The notes below the pieces were generated by a model, which was not told the DNA's origin, did no database searches, and was given only the letters and a program-made list of their open reading frames with translations. A stretch of 64,000 nt of DNA from contig NZ_JACOPV010000013.1 in NCBI RefSeq assembly GCF_016881005.1, positions 118,754-182,753 of the forward strand, given 5' to 3'. Below, one piece after another: positions 1 through 8,132 of this stretch. The number at the start of each line of letters is the position of its first letter. Positions within the stretch are counted from its first letter, which is position 1. Both the position numbers and the translations under genes were made by a program. The DNA comes from Pseudomonas arcuscaelestis. Lineage in GTDB: Bacteria; Pseudomonadota; Gammaproteobacteria; Pseudomonadales; Pseudomonadaceae.

Positions 1-921
1 TTCGCTGACATAGAACTTGCGTACCGTGTCCAGTCGTGCGGGATCGATTCGGCCGAGCACGGGCTGATTGGCGTAGACATGCTCGACGTAGAGGCGGAAG
101 GTTTTCTCCAGCGCCGCTTCCTTGCCGGCGTAGGCCGGGACGGCTTTGGCGAACGTCGCAGCCGCAGCTTTCGGGTCCTGAATGATGTCGTGCATGCCCT
201 GCAGGGTGGCCTGGACAACGCCTGCGACAATCTTTGGCTGATGCTTGATGGCGTCATCGGAAGCCAGGATGGCCTGGGCCATGCTTTCGAAAATCTGTTC
301 CTGAGGAATCAGGTTGATCTTTAGCCCGGCCTCTTCGGCATTGACCACCCAGTCCGGTACACCGGCCATGGCCTGCGCCTTGTTTGCCGAGAACAGCTGC
401 CAGACGCCCGAGGGGCCGGCGGCCTGGATGTCGACGTCGGTTTTACTCAAGCCAGCTTTGCGCAAGGATGCGAGGAGGGCGTAGTAGGTCGTGTCGGAGT
501 ACGACATCACGGTCAGGGTCTTGCCCTTGAGGTCCTTGACCGACTGAATGTTCTCACCGGCATTAGTGGCGATCATGGTCACACCGCCGGCACCGAGCAC
601 GGCCACGGCGCGTACCGGAATACCGTTGGCACGAACCACAATCGGAGTGTCACCGATGGCGCCACCGAGCATGGCATTGCCGGCGCCGATCTGTTTGGCG
701 ACATCCACACCGCCCTTGGCGGCGATAAAGGTCAGGTCCAGGTCCCTGGCACTGTAATAGCCCTTTTCCTTGGCAATGATCCACGGCGCAAAGGCCGGGG
801 AGTTGGGGGGCGCGGGCAGCAGGTAAGTAACCTTGGTCGGCTCTGCCTGGGCAGACACTGCCAGAGCAAGCCCCAGGGTAACGAGCGAAGTCTGCGCAAG
901 GCGTTGCAGGGACTTGAACAT
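1..921 (-). CDS. ABC transporter substrate-binding protein, NMT1/TauA-like (3' end cut by window)
   Basis: Periplasmic binding protein of an importer for a small organic ligand such as a sulfonate, nitrate or pyrimidine-like compound; the ligand cannot be read from sequence. The start at 921 opens a Sec signal peptide (MFKSLQRLAQ..., cleavage probably after AQA near residue 26). The mature part contains the family pattern PAPPNSPAFAPWIIAKEKGYY followed by a GGVDVAKQIGAGNA segment, typical of NMT1/THI5-like proteins (PF09084). About 307 codons are visible and the frame is still open at base 1, so only the last few residues should be missing. It lies 39 bp after the ATPase gene on the same strand, and the permease is probably beyond the window. 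Confidence 0.85.
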   Translation of the reverse strand, partial: MFKSLQRLAQTSLVTLGLALAVSAQAEPTKVTYLLPAPPNSPAFAPWIIAKEKGYYSARDLDLTFIAAKGGVDVAKQIGAGNAMLGGAIGDTPIVVRANGIPVRAVAVLGAGGVTMIATNAGENIQSVKDLKGKTLTVMSYSDTTYYALLASLRKAGLSKTDVDIQAAGPSGVWQLFSANKAQAMAGVPDWVVNAEEAGLKINLIPQEQIFESMAQAILASDDAIKHQPKIVAGVVQATLQGMHDIIQDPKAAAATFAKAVPAYAGKEAALEKTFRLYVEHVYANQPVLGRIDPARLDTVRKFYVSE

Positions 922-960
922 GCGTACTCCTTAATCGGTTGATGGGCCGTGAGGCGTTGA

Positions 961-1812
961 TCAATGCAATTCGGTGTCTTCGCCGACTTTCAGCAGTTCC
1001 ATCAGGCGCCCAGCCAGGGGGCCGATCTCCGGTAACTTGCGGCGTTCAAGCGGGTTGTCGCGAAACGGCAGGTCGATATCGATCTCTTCGATGATGGTGC
1101 CGGGGCGGGCACTCATGACCAGCAGACGGTCGGACATGGCAATCGCCTCGACCAGGTCATGCGTGATAAACAGCGCAGTTTTTTTCTCTGCGTAGAGCAT
1201 CTTTGCCAGATCCTGCTGGAGGATCATCTTGGTTTGCGCATCGAGGGCCGAGAACGGCTCATCGAGGAACAACACCTGCGGATCGACCGCCAGGGTTCGG
1301 GCCAGCGCTGCACGCTGGCGCATGCCGCCCGACAGCTGGAACGGGTAGTGGTCGGCAAAGCCTTGCAGATGGCAGCGGTTGAGCAGATCTTCAGCAATGG
1401 TCTGGCGTTGGGCTGCGGGCATGCCCTGGATTTCCAGGCCCAGCTCGATGTTGCGGCGAATGCTGCGCCACGGCATCAGCAAATCCTTTTGCAACATGAA
1501 GGCGACCTTGCGCACCGGTCCGACCACGGCTTCACCCCCGACGAAGACTTCGCCTTCGCTGGGGCGGTAGAGGCCCGAGCCCATGTTGAGGATGGTGCTT
1601 TTGCCACAGCCGGACGGGCCGATGATCGAGACCACCTCACCGCGACGAATCTTGAAATTCACCTCGCGAATGGCGAAGGGCGCCTCGGACTTGCCTTTGG
1701 CTGGGAAACATTTGCCGACATTGCGAAATTCGATTTCGGTCGGCTCCAGGTCTTCCCTGGAGCGTGGCGAATTCCATTGAGGGGTGATTGCGTACATCTC
1801 TTTCACAGCCAT
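961..1812 (-). CDS. ABC transporter ATP-binding protein, SsuB/TauB type
   Basis: Cytoplasmic ATPase (283 aa) that powers the importer whose binding protein lies downstream. In order: Walker A GPSGCGKST near residue 63, a Q-loop in MLQKDLLMPW, signature LSGGMRQRAALA, Walker B VLFLDEPFSALD and the switch histidine in FITHDLVEA. This is complete and of normal length for the SsuB/TauB/NrtD group. It is the first gene of the operon on this strand, preceded by an AT-rich region with a palindrome (1947-1966). The substrate class is inferred only from the family. Confidence 0.93.
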   Translation of the reverse strand: MAVKEMYAITPQWNSPRSREDLEPTEIEFRNVGKCFPAKGKSEAPFAIREVNFKIRRGEVVSIIGPSGCGKSTILNMGSGLYRPSEGEVFVGGEAVVGPVRKVAFMLQKDLLMPWRSIRRNIELGLEIQGMPAAQRQTIAEDLLNRCHLQGFADHYPFQLSGGMRQRAALARTLAVDPQVLFLDEPFSALDAQTKMILQQDLAKMLYAEKKTALFITHDLVEAIAMSDRLLVMSARPGTIIEEIDIDLPFRDNPLERRKLPEIGPLAGRLMELLKVGEDTELH

Positions 1813-2122
1813 TGGGGAAGCTCTCTGGTCTGTTTTATAGGTGATACGCGGTTTAGTGCATGAACAATGCCAAGTGACTTGTCATCGTGTTTTATTTAAA
1901 AAATACTTATTTATTAATGACTTATACAAAGTAAGCAAAAAGTAAATTGTTTTATATATGAAACAAGGTTTTCTATATGGCACGAAATTGCACAGCAATT
2001 GCGCTGGGCGATTGCTGATGCAATAAGAAAGGGCTTTTTCGGTAACGGATTTTAGCTAATGGTTTCGTAGGTGAAACCACGGCGAAGGGGCCGAAGAGAC
2101 GGCCACTACGCGAGTGATATGT
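1813..2122. other. AT-rich intergenic region between the ABC operon and the DMT exporter
   Basis: No gene seen. Bases about 1863-1985 are clearly richer in A+T than the flanks and should hold the promoter of the ABC operon, which runs leftward. They include the inverted repeat at 1947-1966. The right part lies behind the stop of the DMT gene; I see no convincing T-tailed terminator there. Confidence 0.5.
1947..1966. promoter_or_regulatory. Inverted repeat TTGTTT-N8-AAACAA upstream of the ABC operon
   Basis: Six-base perfect arms separated by eight A/T-rich bases, about 135 bp upstream of the ATPase start. The size and symmetry suit a dimeric repressor or activator. No regulator gene is adjacent, so the protein that would bind is unknown. 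Confidence 0.4.
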
Positions 2123-3010
2123 TCAGTGAGCCTTGGCGGGCTTGAGCACCAGCCACAACGCCAACGCGATCAACACACCGCCATACAAGTGCGCCATCGA
2201 CAAGGGCTCATCCAGCAGCCAGGCGCCCCAGAGCACCCCGAACGCCGGGATCATGAAGGTGACGGTAGTGGCCTTGACCGGCCCGATTTCGCTGAGCAGG
2301 CGAAAGTAAAGAATGTAGGCAAACGCGGTACACAGCAGACCCAGGCCCAGCAACGACAGCCACACCTGCCAACCGCCCCAGCTCGCCGGAGGCTCGGTCA
2401 TCACGTTGTAGGCGAACAGCGGTAACAGCAATAAGGTCGCGCCCATCATGCTGCCCAGCGCCGACAGACGACTGTCCAGGCCGCCCTGCTGGTCGAGCCA
2501 GCGCCGGGCGAGAAACCCGGCAAAGCCGTAGCACGTGGTGGCTGCCAGGCACGAAAGAGCGCCTTGCATCAGCTTGTAGTCGAACTCCACCGGCCCAGCG
2601 CCGCTGAGAATACCGACCCCGAACAGGCCCAGGAAAATACCGCTGAGCTTGGCCAGGGTCATTGGCTCGCGGAAGAACAATGCGCCAATCAACACGCCCA
2701 TCAACGGTGTTGTCGCGTTGAAAATTGCCGAATAACCGGCTGGCAGCACCTGGGCGGCAACCGAGTACAGGGTCGCCGGTATCCCCGAGTTGACCATGCC
2801 CAGTACCAGGCAGGCGCCTAGCTTGCCGTTGAAATTCCAGCGCACGCGCAGTAGGGCGAGTATCACCACCAGACCCAGGCAAGCGATGGAGACCCGGAAA
2901 AACGCCGTAGGCAGCGTGCCGAGCACTGGGGCAATGATGCGCATGAACAGAAAGCTTGCACCCCAGACAGCGGCGAGTATCAGCAGGCGGGTGATGGCGA
3001 TGGGGCTCAT
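2123..3010 (-). CDS. DMT-family (EamA) exporter
   Basis: Inner-membrane transporter with ten predicted helices in two EamA repeats, probably an exporter of amino acids or other metabolites; substrate unknown. The reading frame extends upstream to 3139, but I choose the ATG at 3010 (MSPIAITRLLILAAVWGASF) because it begins at the first membrane helix, has GGAGAG just before it, and the upstream part encodes a palindromic intergenic repeat. The second repeat contains FMIPAFGVLWGAWLLDEP, the usual PxFGVLxGxxxLxEP signature. 295 aa, normal for the family. It stands alone on its strand. Confidence 0.88.
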   Translation of the reverse strand: MSPIAITRLLILAAVWGASFLFMRIIAPVLGTLPTAFFRVSIACLGLVVILALLRVRWNFNGKLGACLVLGMVNSGIPATLYSVAAQVLPAGYSAIFNATTPLMGVLIGALFFREPMTLAKLSGIFLGLFGVGILSGAGPVEFDYKLMQGALSCLAATTCYGFAGFLARRWLDQQGGLDSRLSALGSMMGATLLLLPLFAYNVMTEPPASWGGWQVWLSLLGLGLLCTAFAYILYFRLLSEIGPVKATTVTFMIPAFGVLWGAWLLDEPLSMAHLYGGVLIALALWLVLKPAKAH

Positions 3011-3103
3011 GGGCTCTCCAGGTCCTTTGAGGCGGGGCGCGAGTTTACGCCAGAACCCGAGTTTGGCTCTCTCCCTTTCTTGCGCTGGAATTCTTGAGGC
3101 GGT

Positions 3104-3136
3104 GAGATTGGCCGACACGTCTGTGTCGCCGGGCTT
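3104..3136. repeat. Palindromic intergenic repeat, copy A
   Basis: A 33-bp element with a stem built from CGACAC and GTGTCG, flanked by GAGATTGG on the left and CCGGGCTT on the right. It matches copy B at 3563-3596 in the same orientation, and the differences in the arms are compensatory, so the stem is conserved. It resembles short REP-like families scattered through Pseudomonas genomes, but I cannot name the family. Confidence 0.65.
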
Positions 3137-3172
3137 CATTATGCCCTTTTCAGGGATAAAGCCCGTCGATAA

Positions 3173-3415
3173 CTACGCCATCACACTTATGCAGACATCA
3201 AGGTCTCGCGGTATGGTTTTATCAAGTATCGCCTCGATCTGCGTAATTTGTGTTGGAGTTAGATCTACGACACCATCTTTTACACCCGCTTGAAGGGACG
3301 CCCAGCCAACCACTTCAAGCACGGCTTGGGTGAATTCTGGTTCTACGTCGAGTTCAAACTGCACGAATTCATTTTCGTGGCCATCAGGAAAAAAGCCTTC
3401 GATACATAAAATCAT
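3173..3415 (-). CDS. Small hypothetical protein, orphan
   Basis: An 80-residue acidic cytoplasmic protein beginning MILCIEGFFPDGHENEFVQF; I do not recognise it. There is no signal peptide or membrane segment. ATG 3415 is preferred over the GTG at 3421. Size and acidity recall bacteriocin or contact-toxin immunity proteins, but no toxin is next to it and that reading is weak. Its base composition is lower in G+C than the neighbours, and it sits between two direct copies of a palindromic repeat, which suggests separate acquisition. Confidence 0.6.
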   Translation of the reverse strand: MILCIEGFFPDGHENEFVQFELDVEPEFTQAVLEVVGWASLQAGVKDGVVDLTPTQITQIEAILDKTIPRDLDVCISVMA

Positions 3416-3562
3416 AATCACGCCTAACGCTTATTTTGGCCTTGTTCTTCCCGGTACTATAACGTGGAGCGTTAGCGGCTGGCTGTGGGGCGATTCCCAA
3501 ATTCAAAAAGTTCAATGAAGGACGCTCAGCTAGTAGTTGCTGTACTGAAACTTGTGGGTCGG

Positions 3563-3596
3563 CGAGTTTGGCCGATACACCCGTATCGTCAGGCTT
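3563..3596. repeat. Palindromic intergenic repeat, copy B
   Basis: A 34-bp element with the perfect stem CGATAC-ACCC-GTATCG, flanked by CGAGTTTGG and TCAGGCTT. It is a second copy of the element at 3104-3136. The C-to-T change in the left arm is matched by G-to-A in the right arm. It lies just upstream of aceK and is read through by an upstream extension of that frame, which is one reason to reject the extension. Confidence 0.65.
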
Positions 3597-3655
3597 TCCC
3601 TGCCTACGGCGACTGGCTAAGCTCAAGCTTTGACATTCCTGCAGAGGTTCGATGT

Positions 3656-5377
3656 ATGCCCCAGCACTGGCCGGCCGCCGATATCGCGCGGATGATCCTC
3701 GATGGCTTCGACGATTACCGTGAGCATTTTCGCCAGATCACCGTCGGTGCCCGCGCTCGCTTCGAGCAGGCGCAGTGGCAGCAGATCCAGAGTGCTTCGG
3801 CGGCGCGTATCAATCTCTATGAGGAAAAGGTCAGCGAGGTCAGTGACTGGCTGCACAAGGCGTTTGATCCTGAGGTGTTGTTGGATGTCGCCCAGTGGCC
3901 GCTGGTCAAAAGTGCTTATATAGGCTTGATCGATCCGCGCCTGGACGATGAGCTCTCGGAAACCTGGTACAACTCGATTTTCTGCAGTCTGTTCAGCCAT
4001 GACCTGATCAGCGACGGCTGCATGTTCATTCACACCACCCGGCCATCATTGCGCAGCCACGAACGGGCCGCGCAAACGCGCACCTATCATCCGCAAGGCA
4101 GCTTGAGCAGTGTGCTGGCGCAAGTCTTTGACGATTACTGTTTCGACGTGGCGTATGGCGACCTTCAAGGTGACCTGGCTCGGTTGGAAGGACAGTTGCG
4201 CGAGAATTTGCCGGATTGGGTGTGCAAGGACCCGGCGCTGGCGGTGGAACTGTTTTCTCCGGTGTTGTATCGCAACAAAGGCGCCTACCTGGTCGGACGC
4301 CTGTACACACAGGATGAGCAGTGGCCACTGGTGATTCCTTTGTTGCACCGCGAGGGTCATGGCATCGAAATCGATGCACTGATCACCGACGAAGCGGAAG
4401 TGTCGATCATCTTTTCCTTTACCCGTTCGTATTTCATGGTGGATGTTCCGGTGCCCGCCGACTTTGTCGGCTTTCTAAAACGCATCCTGCCGGGCAAGCA
4501 TGTTGCCGAACTCTATACCTCTATCGGCTTCTACAAGCACGGCAAGTCGGAGTTCTATCGTGCGCTGATCAATCACCTGGCCAATACCGATGACCGTTTC
4601 ATCATGGCGCCGGGTGTGCGCGGCATGGTGATGAGCGTATTTACGCTGCCGGGCTTCAATACCGTGTTCAAAATCATCAAGGACCGCTTTTCGCCGTCCA
4701 AGAGTGTCGACCGGGCGACGGTGATCGAGAAGTACCGGCTGGTGAAAAGTGTCGATCGGGTCGGACGTATGGCCGATACCCAGGAGTTTTCCGATTTCCG
4801 TTTCCCGTTGAGCAAGTTTGAGCCTGAGTGCCTGGCGGAGCTTTTGGAAGTGGCGCCCTCTACGGTGCAAGTTGAAGGTGACACCGTGCTAGTTCGGCAC
4901 TGTTGGACGGAACGGCGTATGACGCCGCTCAATCTTTATCTGGAGAATGCCAACGACGCTCAGGTGCGCGAGGCGTTGGAAGATTATGGTCTGGCGATCA
5001 AGCAACTGGCGGCAGCGAATATTTTTCCCGGCGATATGTTGCTGAAGAATTTTGGCGTTACTCGGCATGGTCGCGTGGTGTTCTATGACTATGACGAGAT
5101 TTGCTTTCTGACTGAGGTGAATTTTCGATACATCCCGCCAGCGCGGTATCCCGAGGATGAGATGTCCGGTGAGCCGTGGTATTCGATTGGGCCGCACGAT
5201 GTGTTCCCCGAGGAGTTTCCCCCGTTTTTGTTCGCCGATAGTGGCCAGCGGCGGCTTTTCAGTCAGTTGCATGGCGAGTTGTATGACGCTGACTATTGGA
5301 AAAGTCTGCAGGAAGCGATTCGCGGGGGAAAAGTGATTGATGTGTTCCCGTATCGGCGCAAGGCCCGGGAGTGTTGA
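3656..5377 (+). CDS. aceK: Isocitrate dehydrogenase kinase/phosphatase
   Basis: Bifunctional enzyme that phosphorylates and dephosphorylates isocitrate dehydrogenase, switching carbon between the TCA cycle and the glyoxylate shunt. The 573 residues match the usual AceK length (about 570-580). The start MPQHWPAADIARMILDGFDD is the typical N-terminus and has AGAGG eight bases upstream; the longer frame from 3485 is rejected. The nucleotide-binding region GVRGMVMSVFTLPGF, the catalytic segment FPGDMLLKNFG and the metal-binding DYDEICF are all present. Unlike in enterobacteria, aceA and aceB are not adjacent, which is normal for Pseudomonas. Confidence 0.97.
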   Translation: MPQHWPAADIARMILDGFDDYREHFRQITVGARARFEQAQWQQIQSASAARINLYEEKVSEVSDWLHKAFDPEVLLDVAQWPLVKSAYIGLIDPRLDDELSETWYNSIFCSLFSHDLISDGCMFIHTTRPSLRSHERAAQTRTYHPQGSLSSVLAQVFDDYCFDVAYGDLQGDLARLEGQLRENLPDWVCKDPALAVELFSPVLYRNKGAYLVGRLYTQDEQWPLVIPLLHREGHGIEIDALITDEAEVSIIFSFTRSYFMVDVPVPADFVGFLKRILPGKHVAELYTSIGFYKHGKSEFYRALINHLANTDDRFIMAPGVRGMVMSVFTLPGFNTVFKIIKDRFSPSKSVDRATVIEKYRLVKSVDRVGRMADTQEFSDFRFPLSKFEPECLAELLEVAPSTVQVEGDTVLVRHCWTERRMTPLNLYLENANDAQVREALEDYGLAIKQLAAANIFPGDMLLKNFGVTRHGRVVFYDYDEICFLTEVNFRYIPPARYPEDEMSGEPWYSIGPHDVFPEEFPPFLFADSGQRRLFSQLHGELYDADYWKSLQEAIRGGKVIDVFPYRRKAREC

Positions 5378-5380
5378 GCT

Positions 5381-5414
5381 CAAGCCCGCGGGGAACACAG
5401 TGGTAGCGGGCTTG
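5381..5414. terminator. Hairpin between aceK and the DUF6279 lipoprotein gene
   Basis: A perfect 9-bp stem, CAAGCCCGC paired with GCGGGCTTG, around a 16-base loop, starting three bases after the aceK stop. It also lies just behind the stop of the convergent gene. The U-tract is poor on both sides, so it may be a bidirectional barrier rather than a strong terminator. Confidence 0.55.
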
Positions 5415-5418
5415 CTGT

Positions 5419-6288
5419 TTAGCTTTTCAGGCATTTGAGGTCGCTTAAGTCTTTTTGCACCTGGCTCAGCCGTTGTTCCAGGTGTTGGCGTTGCTGGGGA
5501 GTGCTCTGGGCGATCAGGTCAACCAGCAACTGCCGGGCGGCTTGTTCTGTACGTTGGTAGGCCACGCGGTATTCGGGGGTCCAGAGGCTTTCGCGATTTT
5601 TCAGTAGTTGCTCGAGCTGGGGCTCGAAATTGGCGCTTTTACGCTGCTCCATGAGTCCGCTGAAGTGCGCCTGCCAGTTCGCTCGATTGGCAATCCACTG
5701 GCGGTTCTGTTCGCCCAGGCTCTGCGACCAGGTCACTATCCGCAGTTGTTGCTGCGCAGTGAGTTCACCCAGCCAGGGGGTAAGGCGCTTTTCCATGCGT
5801 TCGCTACGTGCTTCGATTTGACGGGCAAGGGGTGTTTTGACGAATTTGGCCTGGCGTTCGCGGATGTCGTCGCTGAACGCCTGGCGCATTTCGCGTACTT
5901 GATCGTCGTCCATGGCACTTAGCAGTTGCGCGGCGGAGGGGGTGATCTGGTCCGCAACTTTGGCAATGGCCTGCTTGGCTTCTTGGGTGCGCAATTGCAG
6001 TTGCGCGTCGGTGACCTGATCATCAGCGACCATTTGTCGGACTTCATCGATCCAGGTCAGGTACCCGGGCAGTTGCGTGCGACAGTGCCAGGCCAGGTGC
6101 TGTTTGAGGCGCTGGTTGAGCCAGGTCTTTTGCTGGCGGTTCATGTCCAGGTAGTCGTTGAGCGACCAAGGCACCAGTACATCAAGGTTGCGATAGGCCA
6201 GGTCGATGCGGCTACACGCCACTACCAAGAGGGCAGGAGCGAGTAGCAGCAGGCAGGGGCGCAGGTACTTATGCAGGCAGGCGTACAT
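5419..6288 (-). CDS. DUF6279-family lipoprotein
   Basis: Predicted lipoprotein of unknown function, 289 aa. A hydrophobic leader (LLLLAPALLVVAC) ends in the lipobox LVVAC-S, so the mature protein should begin with a lipidated cysteine near residue 25. The mature part starts IDLAYRNLDVLVPWSLNDYL and is mostly helical and charged, as in the DUF6279 family of gammaproteobacteria. The motif is conserved but no activity is known. It is convergent with aceK. Confidence 0.85.
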   Translation of the reverse strand: MYACLHKYLRPCLLLLAPALLVVACSRIDLAYRNLDVLVPWSLNDYLDMNRQQKTWLNQRLKQHLAWHCRTQLPGYLTWIDEVRQMVADDQVTDAQLQLRTQEAKQAIAKVADQITPSAAQLLSAMDDDQVREMRQAFSDDIRERQAKFVKTPLARQIEARSERMEKRLTPWLGELTAQQQLRIVTWSQSLGEQNRQWIANRANWQAHFSGLMEQRKSANFEPQLEQLLKNRESLWTPEYRVAYQRTEQAARQLLVDLIAQSTPQQRQHLEQRLSQVQKDLSDLKCLKS

Positions 6289-6398
6289 GAGCGAATCCTT
6301 GCAGTGGCTTGCGTGTCTTTATAGAACAGCTTGGCTCATTGCGGTTCCTTTTGCCGGTTGGGTGTAGAATGCCTGGCTCGCAAAGAGGATTTCCGGAA

Positions 6399-7235
6399 AT
6401 GGCTTTAGTTGGGCGTTACAACAGTTTGCAAATCGTCAAATACACAGACTTCGGCCTGTACCTGGACGGCGGCGCGGATGGTGAGATCCTCTTGCCCAAC
6501 CGCTACATCCCGAAAGACACGCCCACCGAGGTCGAAGATTGGTTGAACGTCTTCGTCTATCTGGACAGTGAAGACAAGCTGATCGCTACCACGGAAAAGA
6601 CCAAGCTACAGGTCGGCGAGTTCGCGAGCCTGAAGGTCAAGGAAATCAACAGCATCGGCATTTTCCTCGATTGGGGCCTGCCCAAAGACCTGTTGATGCC
6701 GTATTCCGAAGAAAAACGCCAGATGAAAGCCGGCGAATACTGCGTGGTGCACGCCTACCTGGACAAGCGCACTCGCCGTATCACCGCGACCGCGCGTCTG
6801 GACCGTTATCTGGATAAAGTGCCGGCTACCTATAAGGAAGGCCAGGAAGTTGATTTGCTGGTGGTCGAAGAAACCCCGATGGGTTTCAAGGCAATCATCA
6901 ACAACAAGCACTGGGGCCTGATCCACAAGAACGAAGTGTTCAAGTACATGCGTTCGGGCAAGCAAGAGAAGGGCTATATCAAGGAAATGCGCAGCGACGG
7001 CAAAATAGCCTTGAGCTTGCAGCCGATTGGCCAGGACCTGGCCAACAGCTTGAACGACAAGATCCTGGCCAAACTCAAGGACGCCAATGGCGTGCTGCCG
7101 GTCAGCGACAAGAGCGATCCGCAGGTGATCAGCGATATGTTCGGGGTCAGCAAGGGCAACTTCAAGAAGGCCATCGGTGCCTTGTACAAGGATGGCCACA
7201 TCGTCATTCACGCCGACCGCATCGAACTGGTCTGA
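6399..7235 (+). CDS. CvfB-family S1 RNA-binding protein
   Basis: Cytoplasmic RNA-binding protein (278 aa) with tandem S1-like domains and a C-terminal winged helix, related to CvfB of Staphylococcus and YitL of Bacillus. The start MALVGRYNSLQIVKYTDFGL is the family N-terminus and has AGAGGA upstream; the frame could begin at 6309 but that part is not conserved-looking. Typical S1 phrases are visible (FGLYLDGGADGEILLPNRY, SIGIFLDWGLPKDLLMPYSE), and DMFGVSKGNFKKAIGALYKD is the winged-helix end. Its target RNAs are unknown. It is immediately convergent with the next gene. Confidence 0.9.
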   Translation: MALVGRYNSLQIVKYTDFGLYLDGGADGEILLPNRYIPKDTPTEVEDWLNVFVYLDSEDKLIATTEKTKLQVGEFASLKVKEINSIGIFLDWGLPKDLLMPYSEEKRQMKAGEYCVVHAYLDKRTRRITATARLDRYLDKVPATYKEGQEVDLLVVEETPMGFKAIINNKHWGLIHKNEVFKYMRSGKQEKGYIKEMRSDGKIALSLQPIGQDLANSLNDKILAKLKDANGVLPVSDKSDPQVISDMFGVSKGNFKKAIGALYKDGHIVIHADRIELV

Positions 7236-7619
7236 TCAGGCCTGGCGAAAGCCTGCAAAGTTCAGGTTTTCGCCGCCTTGACGAATGTCCTGGAGCAGCG
7301 AGTCGCGATCGGCGCTCAGTGCCAGACTGATGGTGGAGCGCCGCTTGCCGGGGTGGCGCACTTCCATTTTTTCCAGATGGGCCTTCAGAAAGTTCACCGG
7401 CACCTTCAAGTGCTGCAGCTCGTCGGTTTCGGGTGTATGCAGCAGCAGGTTGACCCAGTCGGCCGCCCCTTTGCGCAGCACCAGCTTCACCGGCACATCG
7501 AACCACCACAGGCTGCGCTTGCTGTCGAGCACGGCGAATAGGCTGTTGTCGCTGGAGAGCACCGGTTTTCCCAGCTCCAGGTTGCGACGGGCGATGGCGG
7601 CGGGTTTGTCGAGTTTCAT
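7236..7619 (-). CDS. Conserved hypothetical protein
   Basis: A 127-residue cytoplasmic protein starting MKLDKPAAIARRNLELGKP, with a good AGGAA site upstream. I do not recognise a characterised domain. It has a mixed alpha/beta look with one Trp pair (SLWWFDVPVKLVLRKG) and no membrane segment. Its stop codon abuts the stop of the CvfB-type gene with no gap, so the two transcripts must overlap at their ends. Confidence 0.75.
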   Translation of the reverse strand: MKLDKPAAIARRNLELGKPVLSSDNSLFAVLDSKRSLWWFDVPVKLVLRKGAADWVNLLLHTPETDELQHLKVPVNFLKAHLEKMEVRHPGKRRSTISLALSADRDSLLQDIRQGGENLNFAGFRQA

Positions 7620-7796
7620 GCAGGTTCCTACGGGTGACGCTTGAAAGGTCGACTATTGTGCTGGCAACGCGGCGAAACATAAAGCGGCGTAACGATTGAA
7701 CCAGCGCCCAACAAATAATTGAAACTCCTGAACACAGCCGTTGGTCCACTGACTGTCGACTCTGACAACCCGTTTTTCCCCTTCAGGAGAACTCTC

Positions 7797-7976
7797 ATGA
7801 GTGGCACCAAAGACAAAGTCAAAGGCATGGCCAACGAAGCAGTTGGCAACATCAAGCAAGGCGTTGGCAAGGCAACCGACAATGATCGTATGCGCGCAGA
7901 AGGTGAGATGCAGGAGCGCAAAGGCGAGGTTCAACAAAAGGTCGGAGAGGTCAAGGACGCAGTGAAAAAGCCTTGA
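7797..7976 (+). CDS. CsbD-family stress protein
   Basis: A 59-residue hydrophilic protein, MSGTKDKVKGMANEAVGNIK..., the classic CsbD/YjbJ pattern of general-stress proteins found in many bacteria. Start chosen at 7797 because AGGAGA lies eight bases upstream and the family begins here; the frame from 7719 is not credible. Such genes are usually induced in stationary phase or on membrane and osmotic stress, but I could not identify a specific promoter. A hairpin follows it. Confidence 0.92.
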   Translation: MSGTKDKVKGMANEAVGNIKQGVGKATDNDRMRAEGEMQERKGEVQQKVGEVKDAVKKP

Positions 7977-7998
7977 TTGCTGTAGGCAAGGTTACGCG

Positions 7999-8020
7999 AC
8001 GGCCATCCTGAGATGGCCGT
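7999..8020 (+). terminator. Hairpin after the CsbD gene
   Basis: Perfect 9-bp stem ACGGCCATC-CTGA-GATGGCCGT, 22 bp after the csbD-like stop, followed by TGTGCTATCT. The tail is only moderately T-rich, so termination is likely but not certain. Confidence 0.6.
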
Positions 8021-8132
8021 TGTGCTATCTACGCCAATCAATCACAACGTTGGGCCAATCGTCGTTTAGACTTCAGTGCAAAGCTTATTGAGGCGCCGTG
8101 CCCATGATTTTCGAGCGGCGAAAGGAGACGCT

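Noticed and set aside
3011..3139. N-terminal extension of the DMT exporter by 43 residues
   Set aside because: It reads through repeat copy A, is charged, and the ATG at 3010 has its own ribosome site.
3485..3655. N-terminal extension of AceK by 57 residues
   Set aside because: It translates the palindromic repeat copy B and has no family similarity; ATG 3656 has a ribosome site and gives the standard start.
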